Source: Stutzerimonas kunmingensis (GTDB taxonomy: Bacteria > Pseudomonadota > Gammaproteobacteria > Pseudomonadales > Pseudomonadaceae). From it: a stretch of DNA of 64,000 nucleotides. Below, in pieces: positions 16,099-26,977 of the stretch. How positions within the stretch are numbered: position 1 is the stretch's first letter; each line of letters starts with the position of its first letter. Both the position numbers and the translations under genes were made by a program. The stretch is from positions 2,108,001 to 2,172,000 of the forward strand of contig NZ_CP090366.1 of NCBI RefSeq assembly GCF_021432085.1. Reading direction: 5' to 3'. The notes beneath the pieces are model-generated. The model ran no database searches. It was given only the letters and a program-made list of their open reading frames with translations, and had not been told where the DNA came from.

Positions 16099-18849
16099 AT
16101 GGTTCGGGTTCGCAATCTGGTGCTGGCAATCGCGGCTGCTACCGCGCTGACTACAGAAATGGCCCACGCGCTTGGGTTGGGAGAGGTCACGCTTCAGTCG
16201 TCATTGAATCAACCGCTGATCGCGGAAATCGAGCTGCTGGATGCAAACAGCCTGGCGCCTGGGGAGGTGATCCCGGTATTGGCCTCGCTCGAAGAATTCA
16301 ATCGCGCCGGTATTGATCGCCAGTACTTTCTGACGGACCTGAAATTCACTCCAGTACTGCGTCCGAACGGAAAGAGCGTCATTCAGGTTTCGTCCAGCAA
16401 GCCGGTACGCGAACCCTATCTCAATTTTCTCGTAGAGGTGCTCTGGCCCAGTGGGCGCCTGCTCCGTGAGTACACCCTGCTGCTCGATCCGCCACTCTAT
16501 TCACCGGAAACTGCAGCGGCCGCAGCACCGCAGTTGCCCATTTCCGCTCCGTCCCGAACAGTAGAGCCAGTACGCTCTGCGCCAGCTCGTCCGTCTACAA
16601 CGCGCTCGACCGCAGTTCAGCCGGTAAGCGCGCCGCAGAGCGGCGGTAGCGAGTACAAGACTTCTGCGCGCGACACTCTCTGGGAGATCGCGGAGCGCAA
16701 TCGTCGCAATGGAACGGTTCATCAGGCGATGCTGGCTATTCAGGATCTCAATCCTGATGCTTTCATTGGCGGCAATATCAACCGGATGAAGAGCGGGCAG
16801 GTACTTCGTCTGCCGGATGCCGAGCAGATATCGACTCGCTCTCAGGCCGAAGCGATCGCTCAGGTCGCGGAGCAGAACGCGGCATGGCGACAGGGTAGTG
16901 GTGGCGCGGTTGCAGGCGCTCGCCAACTGGACGCGACCCGTCGTACTGAAGCTGGAGCAGCACCGTCGCGTAGCGAGTCTCGTGACAGCCTCCGCCTGGT
17001 GGCGGCCGATGCGGGCAAGGAAACTGCCGGCTCCGACACCGGGTCTGCCGAAGGCGGCCAGGCCTTGCGTGACAAGCTGGCGGTGACCCAGGAGAGTCTG
17101 GACTCCAGCCGTCGTGAGAACGACGACCTCAAGGATCGTCTGAATGATCTACAGGGGCAGCTGGAAAAGCTGCAACGGCTTATGCAGCTCAAGGATGACC
17201 AGCTTGCCAAGCTGCAGGCCCAGGTCGGTGCCGAAGGCCAGGCCCCGGCGCTGGACGCCAACGCCAGCCCGCCTGCTGCCGCAAAAACAGAGCCCCAGGC
17301 AACTGAAGGTAGCACGCAAGAGCCGGCCCGCGCTGACGGTGACACCCAGGCTGATTCTGCTGTTGATACCCGGCAGGAACCTGCTCCAGTCGTAGCTCCG
17401 GCACCGGCCGAGCAGTCTGCGGCGTCCAAGCCTGCTGCAAAGCCAGCCAGCCCAGCGAAACCGGTCGCACCTGTTGTTGAGCCTGAGCCCAAGAGCCTGA
17501 TTGACGATCTGCTGTCCAATACCTTGCTGCTCGGTGTCGTCGGCGGTAGTGCCCTGTTGCTGTTACTGCTGGGTCTGATGGCTCTTTCGCGCCGCAATGC
17601 GATGAAAGAGGCGGAGCTGCAGGAAAGTCTGATGGCGGATGACACGGTCGACGATCTGCGAGTGGAATCGCCCGCGTACGTCGATCTGGGGCAGGAGCAT
17701 CAACTTGAACCGACTTCCTTCCATGCCGACGCTCCGGCTGCGTCGGATGAGCTGACTTCCACTACAGGTGATGCATTGGCCGAGGCGGACATCTACATCG
17801 CTTACGGCCGCTTCAATCAGGCTGCAGAACTGCTACAAAACGCCCTTAATGACGAGCCTCAGCGGAGCGATCTGCGGCTGAAGCTGATGGAAGTGTATGC
17901 GGAGCTTGGCAATCGCGATGGCTTCGCCCGTGAAGAAGCTGAGCTACGTGAAATCGGCGGCGCTACCACCGAAGTCGAACAGCTGAAGTACAAGTATCCC
18001 GCCATGGCCGCGGCGATCGGAGGCTCGGCAGCTGTCGCCGCCACTCATGTGGACATGGACAGCCTCGACCTTGATGATCTGCAGCTCGACGAGCCGGCCG
18101 CGCCGGCGGCAGGGCAGGATCTGGACGATGCATTCGACCTCAGCCTGGATGACCTGGACATCGATCTGAACGAGGAGCGTCCGGCTGCACCTGTGGACAA
18201 CTCTTTGGACTTCGACGACCTGACGCTGGATGAGCCGGTTACCGAGCGTGAGGCCTCGCCTGCAGCCAGCGATTTCTCCTTCGATCTCGCAGAAGATAAG
18301 TCTGCGCAAGAGGCCGAGCAGGACGATCTTTCCGATTTCTCGTTCGATCTGGACAGCGACAAAGGAACGGAGCAAGCCCCCACAGAGTTTTCGCTCAATC
18401 TCGACGAGGAGCCGGTTGAAGGTCCTGCTGCGTTTGAAAGTGATGATCTCGATTTCGAACTGTCGGAGCCTGTAGCGAATCCGAGCGACGATTTGCCCGA
18501 AGGGTTCGATATTTCGCTGGATGAGCCCGAGTTTGAGGCGCAACCGGAAACCTTTGCCGACAAGCTGAACGAAGTGGAGGCTGATCTGGATGATCTGTCC
18601 AAGGAGCTGGAGGAGCCGGCCACTGCTCATGCTGACAACTTGGCTACGACTGACGCCGACGGCGGTGGGGAGGACGACTTCGATTTCTTCTCCGACACCG
18701 ACGAAACTACCACCAAGCTGGATCTCGCCAGAGCCTATATCGACATGGGCGACGCTGAAGGTGCACGCGACATCCTGGATGAAGTGATTTCCGAGGGTAG
18801 CGATGTCCAGCAGCAAGAGGCGCGAGAGATGCTCGCCAAACTAGCCTGA
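16099..18849 (+). CDS. fimV: FimV peptidoglycan-binding polar/pilus assembly protein
   Basis: 916-residue inner-membrane protein needed in pseudomonads for type IV pilus secretin assembly, twitching and polar cAMP signalling. It has a signal peptide ending near AHA (about residue 25) and the FimV N-terminal domain (LGLGEVTLQSSLNQPL). A LysM peptidoglycan-binding domain (SEYKTSARDTLWEIAERN, about 183-235) follows, then a coiled coil (about 325-375) and a single membrane segment (about 474-495). The long acidic cytoplasmic part has repeated D-L-D/F-D-L motifs, and a C-terminal TPR-like FimV domain (LDLARAYIDMGDAEGARDIL) ends it. The 144-base gap before it contains its leader. Confidence 0.96.
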   Translation: MVRVRNLVLAIAAATALTTEMAHALGLGEVTLQSSLNQPLIAEIELLDANSLAPGEVIPVLASLEEFNRAGIDRQYFLTDLKFTPVLRPNGKSVIQVSSSKPVREPYLNFLVEVLWPSGRLLREYTLLLDPPLYSPETAAAAAPQLPISAPSRTVEPVRSAPARPSTTRSTAVQPVSAPQSGGSEYKTSARDTLWEIAERNRRNGTVHQAMLAIQDLNPDAFIGGNINRMKSGQVLRLPDAEQISTRSQAEAIAQVAEQNAAWRQGSGGAVAGARQLDATRRTEAGAAPSRSESRDSLRLVAADAGKETAGSDTGSAEGGQALRDKLAVTQESLDSSRRENDDLKDRLNDLQGQLEKLQRLMQLKDDQLAKLQAQVGAEGQAPALDANASPPAAAKTEPQATEGSTQEPARADGDTQADSAVDTRQEPAPVVAPAPAEQSAASKPAAKPASPAKPVAPVVEPEPKSLIDDLLSNTLLLGVVGGSALLLLLLGLMALSRRNAMKEAELQESLMADDTVDDLRVESPAYVDLGQEHQLEPTSFHADAPAASDELTSTTGDALAEADIYIAYGRFNQAAELLQNALNDEPQRSDLRLKLMEVYAELGNRDGFAREEAELREIGGATTEVEQLKYKYPAMAAAIGGSAAVAATHVDMDSLDLDDLQLDEPAAPAAGQDLDDAFDLSLDDLDIDLNEERPAAPVDNSLDFDDLTLDEPVTEREASPAASDFSFDLAEDKSAQEAEQDDLSDFSFDLDSDKGTEQAPTEFSLNLDEEPVEGPAAFESDDLDFELSEPVANPSDDLPEGFDISLDEPEFEAQPETFADKLNEVEADLDDLSKELEEPATAHADNLATTDADGGGEDDFDFFSDTDETTTKLDLARAYIDMGDAEGARDILDEVISEGSDVQQQEAREMLAKLA

Positions 18850-18851
18850 TC

Positions 18852-19712
18852 ATGACCCAAGCAGTACCCCAAACGGCAGCCGAAATGGCTGCCGTCGGCG
18901 TTTCCAGGATCGCGCTTGGCGTCGAATACAAGGGATCGCGCTATCGCGGATTTCAGCGTCAGCGCGCCGGTGTGCCATCCATTCAGGAATCACTCGAAAC
19001 CGCGTTGACCAAAGTGGCGGGTGGTCACTCCGTCACGCTGAGCTGTGCAGGTCGCACAGACGCGTTGGTCCATGCCAGCGGGCAGGTCGTGCACTTCGAC
19101 ACGCCGGTCTCGCGAACCATGCACGCATGGGTGATGGGCGCGAACATGAACCTCCCTTCCGACATCAGCGTCACCTGGGCGAAGGAGATGCCGCGTCATT
19201 TCGATGCGCGCTTCAGCGCGATGGCTCGTCGTTATCGCTATGTGATCTACAACGATCAGATACGGCCGGCGCACATGGCCGAAGAGGTTACCTGGAACCA
19301 TCGCCCACTCGATATCGAGCGTATGCGTGCCGCTGCCACGGCGTTCGTGGGAACACATGATTTCAGTGCCTTCCGGGCCAGGCAGTGTCAGGCCAAGTCG
19401 CCGATCAAAACCATTCATCACCTGGAGCTGCTGGAGCATGGCCGGCTGATCGTCATAGATGTTCGGGCCAATGCCTTTCTGCATCATATGGTGCGCAACT
19501 TCGCTGGCGTTCTGATGACCATTGGTGCGGGTGAGCGGCCAGTGGAATGGGCTGCGCAAGTGCTGGAGTCTCGTGTGCGCCGAACGGGCGGAGTGACAGC
19601 GCACCCGTACGGGCTCTATCTCATCGAGGTCGATTATCCCGAAGAGTTCGAGCTGCCGAAGCGCTATCTCGGTCCGCACTTCCTGTCGGGTTTGCCGGAC
19701 GTGCGGCGCTAA
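18852..19712 (+). CDS. truA: tRNA pseudouridine(38-40) synthase
   Basis: 286-residue enzyme that converts U38-U40 of the anticodon stem to pseudouridine. It has the GVEYKGSRYRGFQRQ N-terminal motif and the catalytic aspartate in CAGRTDALVHA. The residue after DA is Leu where most TruA proteins have Gly, a small departure. The C-terminal FLHHMVRNFAGVLM motif is also present. It starts two bases after the fimV stop, so it is translationally linked. The first 18 residues are an extension typical of Pseudomonas homologues. Confidence 0.95.
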   Translation: MTQAVPQTAAEMAAVGVSRIALGVEYKGSRYRGFQRQRAGVPSIQESLETALTKVAGGHSVTLSCAGRTDALVHASGQVVHFDTPVSRTMHAWVMGANMNLPSDISVTWAKEMPRHFDARFSAMARRYRYVIYNDQIRPAHMAEEVTWNHRPLDIERMRAAATAFVGTHDFSAFRARQCQAKSPIKTIHHLELLEHGRLIVIDVRANAFLHHMVRNFAGVLMTIGAGERPVEWAAQVLESRVRRTGGVTAHPYGLYLIEVDYPEEFELPKRYLGPHFLSGLPDVRR

Positions 19713-19801
19713 TGAATTAGGCGGGAGCCGTTTTGCCTATTCGCTTGCAGGTGGCAGGTCTTTTGTTACCATCCGGTTTCCTTTTTGGCAGGTAGCATCC
19801 G

Positions 19802-20425
19802 TTGTCAGTCGTTCGCAGCAAAATATGCGGGATCACTCGCGTCGACGACGCCTTGACAGCAGCCAAGGCGGGCGCCGATGCCATCGGCCTGGTTTTCTAT
19901 GCCAAGAGTCCGCGTGCCGTCGATGTGCGGCAGGCACGTGAGATCGTCGCGGCATTGCCACCGTTCGTCACGACGGTAGGCCTGTTCGTCAACGCCAGCC
20001 GCTGCGAGATCAACGAGATACTCGACGCCGTTCCGTTGGACATGCTGCAGTTTCACGGCGATGAAGCACCGGCGCAGTGCGAGGGGTTTCATCGGCCTTG
20101 GTTCAAGGCGCTACGGGTAGGGAACGGCGAGGATATCGAGGCTGAGGTCGCGCGTTATGCAAATGCCAGCGGCATCCTTCTGGATACTTTCGTGGCAGGG
20201 GTGCCGGGTGGGACGGGCGAACGCTTCGATTGGTCGCTGATCCCGGCGGCGCTGGCCAAGCCGCTGATTCTGGCAGGTGGACTGACCGCCGAGAACGTTC
20301 AGCAAGCCATTGCCCAGGTTCGTCCGTACGCAGTGGATGTCAGCGGCGGGGTGGAGGCGAGCAAGGGCGTCAAGGATGCTTCCAAGGTGATGGCCTTTGT
20401 CGGTCAGGTTCGATCGGCTATGTGA
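19802..20425 (+). CDS. trpF: Phosphoribosylanthranilate isomerase
   Basis: 207-residue TIM-barrel enzyme performing the Amadori rearrangement in tryptophan synthesis. Motifs: [12 protein letters not shown] (catalytic Cys), [17 protein letters not shown], the catalytic Asp in [19 protein letters not shown] and [15 protein letters not shown]. The only suitable start is TTG, with a GCAGGTAGC ribosome site upstream; the protein aligns from its first residues, so the TTG is credible. Distant from trpBA, as in other pseudomonads. Confidence 0.93.
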   Translation: MSVVRSKICGITRVDDALTAAKAGADAIGLVFYAKSPRAVDVRQAREIVAALPPFVTTVGLFVNASRCEINEILDAVPLDMLQFHGDEAPAQCEGFHRPWFKALRVGNGEDIEAEVARYANASGILLDTFVAGVPGGTGERFDWSLIPAALAKPLILAGGLTAENVQQAIAQVRPYAVDVSGGVEASKGVKDASKVMAFVGQVRSAM

Positions 20426-20627
20426 CGCCTGGGCAGCCTTTGCCGTCCAGTAACGAGTCGCTGGTGAGACAGTAGCGTGATTCCTTGCCTGAAGGAGTCG
20501 GAGTTTCGCGGCTGCGCCGATAGGCGCATCGCTCACGCGACCAAGAGCGCCTGATACGCGTGGTCGCAACAATGAATCTGCCTGCAGCGCGAGTGCGCTC
20601 GGGACTGAAGCTTTGGAGAACAAGAGC

Positions 20628-21521
20628 ATGAGCAACTGGCTGGTAGACAAACTGATCCCTTCGATCATGCGGTCGGAGACGCAAAAGAGCTCGGTCCCCG
20701 AAGGCCTTTGGCACAAGTGCCCCTCTTGCGAGGCGGTTCTATACCGCCCTGAGCTGGAAAAGACGCTCGATGTTTGCCCCAAGTGCCAGCATCACATGCG
20801 CATCGATGCCCGTAGCCGGCTCGATATCTTCCTCGATGCCGAGGGCCGCGAAGAGATCGCTGCCGAGCTGGAGCCGGTCGACCGCCTGAAGTTCCGTGAT
20901 AGCAAGAAGTACAAGGATCGCCTCTCTGCAGCACAGAAGCAGACCGGCGAGAAAGATGCGCTGATAGCAATGAGCGGAAAGGTCGTCAACATCCCGGTCG
21001 TGGCTTGTGCATTCGAATTCTCGTTCATGGGTGGCTCCATGGGAGCAATCGTTGGCGAGCGTTTCGTGCGGGCCGCCAATGTTGCTCTTGAAAAGCGTTG
21101 CCCGCTGGTGTGCTTCTCCGCGTCAGGCGGTGCCCGGATGCAGGAAGCTCTGATCTCCCTGATGCAGATGGCAAAGACTTCCGCCGTGCTGGCCCGCATG
21201 CGTGAAGAGGGCCTGCCGTTTATCTCCGTACTGACCGATCCGGTCTACGGTGGTGTGTCTGCGAGTCTGGCGATGCTTGGTGATGTGATCGTCGCCGAGC
21301 CCAAGGCATTGATCGGCTTCGCCGGCCCGCGAGTGATTGAGCAGACCGTACGAGAAAAACTGCCGGAAGGCTTCCAGCGCAGCGAGTTCCTGCTGGACCA
21401 TGGTGCTATCGATCTGATCATTCATCGCTCCGAACTGCGTACTCGCTTGTCGCGCTTGCTGGCCCAGATGCAGAAATTGCCAAGCCCTGTGGAACCCGCC
21501 CAGGTAACGGCTACTGCATGA
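20628..21521 (+). CDS. accD: Acetyl-CoA carboxylase carboxyltransferase subunit beta
   Basis: 297-residue subunit that, with AccA, transfers carboxyl from biotin to acetyl-CoA, the first committed step of fatty acid synthesis. An N-terminal four-cysteine zinc finger (HKCPSCEAV ... VCPKCQHH, about residues 25-52) precedes the crotonase-like carboxyltransferase core ([35 protein letters not shown]). ATG at 20628 with GGAG nine bases upstream. The 202-base gap after trpF presumably holds its promoter. Overlaps folC by four bases. Confidence 0.97.
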   Translation: MSNWLVDKLIPSIMRSETQKSSVPEGLWHKCPSCEAVLYRPELEKTLDVCPKCQHHMRIDARSRLDIFLDAEGREEIAAELEPVDRLKFRDSKKYKDRLSAAQKQTGEKDALIAMSGKVVNIPVVACAFEFSFMGGSMGAIVGERFVRAANVALEKRCPLVCFSASGGARMQEALISLMQMAKTSAVLARMREEGLPFISVLTDPVYGGVSASLAMLGDVIVAEPKALIGFAGPRVIEQTVREKLPEGFQRSEFLLDHGAIDLIIHRSELRTRLSRLLAQMQKLPSPVEPAQVTATA

Positions 21522-22804
21522 CCGGTCGGAGTCTGGCCGACTGGCTCGCCTATCTCGAGCAGCTGCATCCCACTGCCATAGACATGGGCCTGGACAGGGT
21601 CCGAGCGGTGGTGGGACGGCTTGGCCTGACACGGCCGGCTCCGCTGGTGATTACCGTCACGGGTACGAATGGCAAAGGCTCTACCTGCGCGTTCATCGCT
21701 GCTCTGTTGAGCAGCCGGGGATACAAGGTCGGTAGCTACAGCTCGCCGCATCTTCTGCGTTACAACGAGCGCGTTCAGTTCGACGGGCACCAGGCCAGCA
21801 ATGACCAGCTTTGCCAGGCCTTTTCCGCAGTGGAGGCGGCGCGAGGCGAGGTTTCGCTGACCTATTTCGAAATGGGCACGCTTGCAGCCTTCTGGCTGTT
21901 CGAGCAGAGCGGGCTCGACGCCGTGGTACTGGAAGTCGGTCTTGGTGGTCGTCTCGATGCCGTCAACGTCATTGACGCCGATCTGGCGGTGATCACCAAT
22001 ATCGGACTCGATCATGCAGATTGGCTGGGTGATACCCGCGACAGCGTTGCGTATGAAAAGGCCGGGATCATGCGCGACGGAGTCCCCGCGCTTTGTGGCG
22101 ATCTGGATGTTCCGGGGCCATTGCTTGAGCACGCAGAGTCCCTGAAATCACCGCTGTTTCTGCGCGGAAGAGATTTCGACCTGGCGCTTGAGCCCCACTC
22201 CTGGCATTGGCGGGGCGCCGGGCCTGGCGGCGAGCCGTTGGAGCTGCATGACCTGCCGCTGCTGTCATTGCCGATGGAGAACGCTGCTCTTGCCCTGCAA
22301 GCCTATGCCACGCTTGCCTTGCCATGGGAGCCGGCGGCGTTGTCCGCGGCGCTTCAGCGGACACGCGTTGTAGGGCGCCTCGATAGTCGGCAGATCAGCT
22401 GGCGCGGCCGCGAGATCGCGCTGCTGCTGGACGTTGGACACAATCCTCATGCTGCAAGCTACCTCGCGCAACGCCTTGAGCAGCGGCCAGTAGATGGTCG
22501 TCGCTTGGCTGTTTTTGGTCTGCTGGCGGATAAGGATCTCAACGGTGTGCTCGAAGCCATGTCCTCGTGCATCGCTGATTGGGCCGTCGCTCCACTGCCT
22601 ACGCCGCGAACGCAATCAGCTACACAATTGGCTGCAGCGCTGCTTGAGCGGGGCGCGTCGGTCAGCCAGTATGCCAGCTTCGAGCAGGCGCTCGATGCTC
22701 AATGCGCGAAGGCCGAAGCCGATGATGAAGTAGTGGTTTTCGGATCGTTCTACTGCGTGGCGGCGGCGCTTGACTGGCTGGAACAACGGGCGGGGGAGAG
22801 TTGA
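21518..22804 (+). CDS. folC: Bifunctional folylpolyglutamate synthase/dihydrofolate synthase
   Basis: 428-residue Mur-ligase-family enzyme that joins glutamate to dihydropteroate and extends the polyglutamate tail. Visible are the ATP P-loop [13 protein letters not shown] (about residues 48-60), the [13 protein letters not shown] motif, the [11 protein letters not shown] segment and the C-terminal [12 protein letters not shown] motif. Begins at the ATGA overlap with accD and ends where dedD begins, so the three are translationally chained. Confidence 0.96.
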   Translation: MTGRSLADWLAYLEQLHPTAIDMGLDRVRAVVGRLGLTRPAPLVITVTGTNGKGSTCAFIAALLSSRGYKVGSYSSPHLLRYNERVQFDGHQASNDQLCQAFSAVEAARGEVSLTYFEMGTLAAFWLFEQSGLDAVVLEVGLGGRLDAVNVIDADLAVITNIGLDHADWLGDTRDSVAYEKAGIMRDGVPALCGDLDVPGPLLEHAESLKSPLFLRGRDFDLALEPHSWHWRGAGPGGEPLELHDLPLLSLPMENAALALQAYATLALPWEPAALSAALQRTRVVGRLDSRQISWRGREIALLLDVGHNPHAASYLAQRLEQRPVDGRRLAVFGLLADKDLNGVLEAMSSCIADWAVAPLPTPRTQSATQLAAALLERGASVSQYASFEQALDAQCAKAEADDEVVVFGSFYCVAAALDWLEQRAGES

Positions 22805-23425
22805 ATGGCGATGCTGGATAAGGGATTGCTGCAGCGTATGGTTGGCGCTCTCGTGTTGATTGCGCTGGCGGTTATATTCGTGCCGATGCTGTTCAATCGT
22901 GAGGACGATCTGCGCCACGTCACCGTCGATGCGCCCACCATCCCTGCTGCACCGGCACCGGCTGAAATCGAGATGCAGGAGGTCGAAGTGCCAGAGCCGG
23001 CGTCGGAGCCTGAAGGTTTCGAGATCATCGAGGAAGGTGCCGAAGCAGAAGCGGCATCACCCGTCGGTGAGCAGGCTTCGGAGCCGATCGTGCCGGTCGC
23101 TCCGAGCGAGCCTGCGCCAGTTGCGCAGCCGCCAGTGGAACAACCGCAGGCGGCGAAAGTCGAGCCACGGCTCGATAACGACAACCTGCCGGTCAGCTGG
23201 TCGATCCAACTCGCCAGCCTGTCCAATCGCGCCAGCGCCGAAAGCCTGCAGCAGACCTTGCGTTCGCAGGGCTACAACGCCTACATCCGCACTGCGGATG
23301 GTATGAATCGCGTCTTCGTCGGACCGCTGGTGGAGCGCAGCGAAGCGAATCGGCTTCGCGATGTGTTGCAGCGCCAGCAGAAACTCGATGGCTTCGTCGT
23401 TCGTTTCAAGCCGGAAGGAAGCTGA
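22805..23425 (+). CDS. dedD: SPOR-domain protein DedD-like
   Basis: 206-residue bitopic inner-membrane protein. A short cytoplasmic tail precedes one membrane helix (LVLIALAVIFVPMLF, about residues 16-32). A proline/glutamate/alanine-rich periplasmic linker follows, then a C-terminal SPOR domain (WSIQLASLSNRASAESLQQTL to the end) that binds denuded septal peptidoglycan. Its E. coli counterpart assists cell constriction, and the gene neighbours folC and cvpA there too. Starts one base after the folC stop. Confidence 0.9.
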   Translation: MAMLDKGLLQRMVGALVLIALAVIFVPMLFNREDDLRHVTVDAPTIPAAPAPAEIEMQEVEVPEPASEPEGFEIIEEGAEAEAASPVGEQASEPIVPVAPSEPAPVAQPPVEQPQAAKVEPRLDNDNLPVSWSIQLASLSNRASAESLQQTLRSQGYNAYIRTADGMNRVFVGPLVERSEANRLRDVLQRQQKLDGFVVRFKPEGS

Positions 23426-23556
23426 ATCGTTGAAGCGCTGGCCGGGGTACTGACGACAGGCCCCGGGTGCGGAGTTGCCGTCGGGTAGTCAGCGCGTATT
23501 CCTGGCGCTCCTGCTCTGCTAAAATGCGCCGCCTTTTCCCCATTGCAGAAGACATC

Positions 23557-24069
23557 GTGGCATTCACCTGGGTCGATTGGGCCATCATCGCCGTCATTGC
23601 AGTATCGAGCCTGATCAGCTTGAAGCGTGGTTTCGTGAAGGAAGCGCTTTCGCTGGTTACCTGGATCGTTGCCGGTGTGGTCGCATGGATGTTCGGTGGT
23701 GCGTTGTCCCACCATCTCGCGGAATACATCAGCACGCCGTCGGCGCAAGTCATCGCAGCCTGCGCGTTGCTGTTCGTGGCTACCTTGCTGGTAGGAGCAC
23801 TGGTTAATTTTCTGATTGGCGAGCTGATCAGAGTGACGGGGTTGTCCGGCACCGATCGCTTTCTCGGCATGGTGTTTGGTGCGGCACGGGGTGGTCTATT
23901 GGTGGTGGTGCTTGCAGGGTTGCTGAGCCTGGCTCCGGTCGAGCAGGACCTCTGGTGGCGCGAGTCGACGTTGTTGCCGCACTTTCTCCTGATCGCCGAC
24001 TGGTCGAAGAACCTCATTCTAGGGTTCAGCGGCCAGTGGTTCGCCGGATCACTCAACCCGCCCGGTTGA
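23557..24069 (+). CDS. cvpA: CvpA family membrane protein
   Basis: 170-residue inner-membrane protein with four hydrophobic segments, starting VAFTWVDWAIIAVIAVSSLI. CvpA is linked to colicin V export and to envelope stress in enterobacteria; its molecular role is poorly defined. The GTG at 23557 is chosen because the conserved FTWVDW start follows directly; an in-frame ATG at 23524 would add a poorly conserved extension. It precedes purF, an arrangement shared with E. coli. Confidence 0.88.
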   Translation: MAFTWVDWAIIAVIAVSSLISLKRGFVKEALSLVTWIVAGVVAWMFGGALSHHLAEYISTPSAQVIAACALLFVATLLVGALVNFLIGELIRVTGLSGTDRFLGMVFGAARGGLLVVVLAGLLSLAPVEQDLWWRESTLLPHFLLIADWSKNLILGFSGQWFAGSLNPPG

Positions 24070-24140
24070 GTCCCTTTTTCTACGGATGCTCGGCCTGCCG
24101 TCGTATCCGGTCTGCCTGTAATAACTGAGAGGTTCCTTGC

Positions 24141-25646
24141 ATGTGTGGCATTGTCGGCATCGTCGGTAAGTCGAACGTCAATCAGGCGCTGTATGACGCG
24201 CTTACCGTACTGCAGCACCGCGGCCAGGATGCAGCCGGTATCGTCACGAGCCATGACGGCCGGCTGTTTCTGCGCAAGGATAACGGCCTAGTACGCGACG
24301 TCTTTCAGCAGCGCCATATGCAGCGCCTGGTCGGCAACATGGGGATCGGCCACATCCGTTACCCCACCGCGGGGAGCTCCAGTTCCGCCGAGGCACAGCC
24401 GTTCTACGTCAACTCGCCTTACGGCATTACCCTGGCGCACAACGGCAACCTGACCAATGTCGATCAGCTGACCAAGGAGATCTACGAGTCGGATCTGCGC
24501 CATGTGAATACCAGCTCCGACTCGGAAGTGCTGCTCAACGTGTTCGCTCACGAACTTGCCGTGCGCGGCAAGCTGCAGCCGACCGAGGAGGACGTCTTCG
24601 CCGCAGTGAGCAAGGTTCACGAGCGCTGCCGCGGTGGCTACGCGGTAGTGGCGATGGTCACCGGTTACGGCATCGTCGGCTTCCGCGACCCCAATGCTAT
24701 TCGCCCGATCGTGTTCGGCCAGCGCCATACCGACGAAGGCGTCGAGTACATGATCGCCTCCGAAAGCGTATCGCTCGACGTGCTCGGCTTTACCCTGATT
24801 CGTGACCTGGCGCCGGGCGAAGCGGTTTACATCACGGCTGACGGCAAGCTCTTCACGCGCCAGTGCGCGGATGCGCCGAAACTCGCACCCTGCATCTTCG
24901 AGTACGTTTACCTGGCGCGTTCCGACTCCCTGATGGATGGTGTCTCGGTTTACAAGGCTCGGCTGCGCATGGGTGAGAAGCTGGCGGACAAGATCCTGCG
25001 CGAGCGTCCAGAGCACGATATCGACGTGGTCATCCCGATTCCCGACACCAGCCGTACCGCTGCGCTGGAGCTGGCCAATCGCCTCGGTGTGAAGTTCCGC
25101 GAAGGCTTCGTCAAGAACCGCTACATCGGTCGTACTTTCATCATGCCCGGCCAGGCCGCGCGGAAGAAATCGGTACGGCAGAAGCTCAATGCCATCGACC
25201 TCGAGTTCCGTGGCAAGAACGTGATGCTGGTGGATGATTCCATCGTGCGCGGCACCACCTGCAAGCAGATCATTCAGATGGCGCGCGAGGCAGGGGCGAA
25301 GAACGTCTACTTCTGTTCCGCTGCGCCGGCAGTGCGTTATCCGAATGTGTACGGCATCGACATGCCCAGTGCCCACGAGCTGATCGCGCACAACCGCACC
25401 ACCGAAGAGGTCGCCGAGCTGATCGGTGCCGATTGGCTGATCTACCAGGATCTGGAAGACCTCGTCGACGCCGTTGGTGGCGGCAAAGTCAAGATCGACA
25501 ACTTTGACTGTGCAGTTTTCGACGGCAATTACATCACCGGTGATATCGACGAAGCCTATCTGCACAAGATCGAGCAGGCGCGCAATGATCTGAGCAAGGT
25601 CAAGACGAACGCGGTCAGCGCCATCATCGATCTCTACAACAACTGA
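24141..25646 (+). CDS. purF: Amidophosphoribosyltransferase
   Basis: 501-residue enzyme that makes phosphoribosylamine from PRPP and glutamine, the first step of purine synthesis. It starts MCGIVGIVG, so after Met removal Cys2 is the N-terminal nucleophile of the glutaminase domain. The C-terminal phosphoribosyltransferase domain carries the PRPP motif [13 protein letters not shown] (about residues 362-374). Full length for the proteobacterial family. Confidence 0.97.
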   Translation: MCGIVGIVGKSNVNQALYDALTVLQHRGQDAAGIVTSHDGRLFLRKDNGLVRDVFQQRHMQRLVGNMGIGHIRYPTAGSSSSAEAQPFYVNSPYGITLAHNGNLTNVDQLTKEIYESDLRHVNTSSDSEVLLNVFAHELAVRGKLQPTEEDVFAAVSKVHERCRGGYAVVAMVTGYGIVGFRDPNAIRPIVFGQRHTDEGVEYMIASESVSLDVLGFTLIRDLAPGEAVYITADGKLFTRQCADAPKLAPCIFEYVYLARSDSLMDGVSVYKARLRMGEKLADKILRERPEHDIDVVIPIPDTSRTAALELANRLGVKFREGFVKNRYIGRTFIMPGQAARKKSVRQKLNAIDLEFRGKNVMLVDDSIVRGTTCKQIIQMAREAGAKNVYFCSAAPAVRYPNVYGIDMPSAHELIAHNRTTEEVAELIGADWLIYQDLEDLVDAVGGGKVKIDNFDCAVFDGNYITGDIDEAYLHKIEQARNDLSKVKTNAVSAIIDLYNN

Positions 25647-25694
25647 TTCATGCCGGCGTGGCAGCTTCGGCTGCCCGCGGCCGAGGTAAGAGCT

Positions 25695-26906
25695 ATGACG
25701 ACTGAATGGGATGCCGGACGGCTGGACAGTGATCTTCAAGGCGTCGGGCTCGATACGCTTGCGGTACGCGCCGGACAACGGCGCACACCGGAAGCCGAAC
25801 ACGGTGAGCCGCTGTTCTTCACTTCCAGTTACGTGTTTCGCAGTGCCGCCGATGCTGCGGCGCGCTTCGCCGGTGACGTGCCGGGCAATGTCTATTCGCG
25901 TTACACCAATCCCACCGTCCGTGCGTTCGAAGAACGTATGGCGGCGCTCGAGGGCGCAGAGCAGGCGGTCGCCACGGCATCCGGCATGGCGGCCATCCTC
26001 GCCACCGTGATGAGCCTGTGCTCGGCAGGCGATCACGTGCTGGTCTCGCGCAGCGTATTCGGCGCCACCGTTTCCTTGTTCGAGAAGTACTTCAAGCGTT
26101 TCGGTGTGCAGGTCGACTATGTGCCGCTCACCGATTTTGCCGCCTGGGAGTCCGCGTTCAAGGAGAACACCAAGCTGGTGTTCGTCGAATCGCCATCCAA
26201 TCCCTTGGCAGAGTTGGTGGACATCGCCGCGCTGGCGCAGCTTTGCCACGCCAAGGGCGCGATGTTGGCCGTCGACAACTGCTTCTGCACACCGGTATTG
26301 CAGCAGCCGCTGGCACTGGGTGCCGATATCGTCATTCATTCCGCGACCAAGTACATCGATGGCCAGGGCCGTTGCCTGGGCGGTGTGATTGCAGGTCGCA
26401 GCGAGCAGATGAAGGAACTGGTCGGATTTTTGCGTACCGCCGGCCCGACGCTCAGTCCGTTCAATGCCTGGGTCTTCCTAAAGGGACTGGAAACGTTGCG
26501 GCTGCGCATGCAGGCGCACTGCGCCAGCGCTCAGGAGCTTGCCGAATGGCTCGAGCAGCAGCCCGGTATCCAGCGCGTCTACTATGCGGGTTTGTCCAGC
26601 CATCCACAGCACGAGCTGGCCAAGCGTCAGCAGAAGGGGTTCGGTGCGGTGGTGAGCTTCGAGGTTGCTGGAGGCAAGGAGGCCGCCTGGCGCTTCATCG
26701 ATGCGACTCGACTGATCTCGATTACGGCCAATTTGGGCGATAGCAAGACCACCATTACCCATCCAGGCTCGACCACACATGGTCGGCTGTCCGCCGAGGA
26801 TCGCGCGACCGCAGGCATTTCGGACAGCCTGATTCGGGTAGCGGTGGGGCTGGAAGATGTCGCTGACCTCAAGGCCGATCTGGCTCGCGGTCTCGCAGCG
26901 CTCTAG
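25695..26906 (+). CDS. metZ: O-succinylhomoserine sulfhydrylase
   Basis: 403-residue Cys/Met-metabolism PLP enzyme that makes homocysteine directly from O-succinylhomoserine and sulfide, the route used by Pseudomonas in place of metB/metC. The PLP lysine sits in HSATKYIDGQGR (near residue 219). SNPLAELVDI and NLGDSKTTITHPGSTTH are also visible. ATG at 25695 with GAGGTAAGAG upstream; the longer frame lacks a ribosome site. A strong hairpin follows. Confidence 0.93.
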   Translation: MTTEWDAGRLDSDLQGVGLDTLAVRAGQRRTPEAEHGEPLFFTSSYVFRSAADAAARFAGDVPGNVYSRYTNPTVRAFEERMAALEGAEQAVATASGMAAILATVMSLCSAGDHVLVSRSVFGATVSLFEKYFKRFGVQVDYVPLTDFAAWESAFKENTKLVFVESPSNPLAELVDIAALAQLCHAKGAMLAVDNCFCTPVLQQPLALGADIVIHSATKYIDGQGRCLGGVIAGRSEQMKELVGFLRTAGPTLSPFNAWVFLKGLETLRLRMQAHCASAQELAEWLEQQPGIQRVYYAGLSSHPQHELAKRQQKGFGAVVSFEVAGGKEAAWRFIDATRLISITANLGDSKTTITHPGSTTHGRLSAEDRATAGISDSLIRVAVGLEDVADLKADLARGLAAL

Positions 26907-26924
26907 ATCAACTCATCAGGATGC

Positions 26925-26977
26925 CGTGCCCGGCCTGCGCAAGCAGGTCGGGCACGAACGCTTGTGTCCTTTTTTCA
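26925..26977 (+). terminator. Terminator between metZ and xcpQ
   Basis: A 14-base stem with one G-T pair (arms 26925-26938 and 26943-26956) around a GCAA tetraloop. A T-rich stretch, CCTTTTTTC, lies about 10 bases beyond it on the plus strand. It sits in the convergent gap between metZ and xcpQ and probably stops metZ transcription. Confidence 0.7.
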
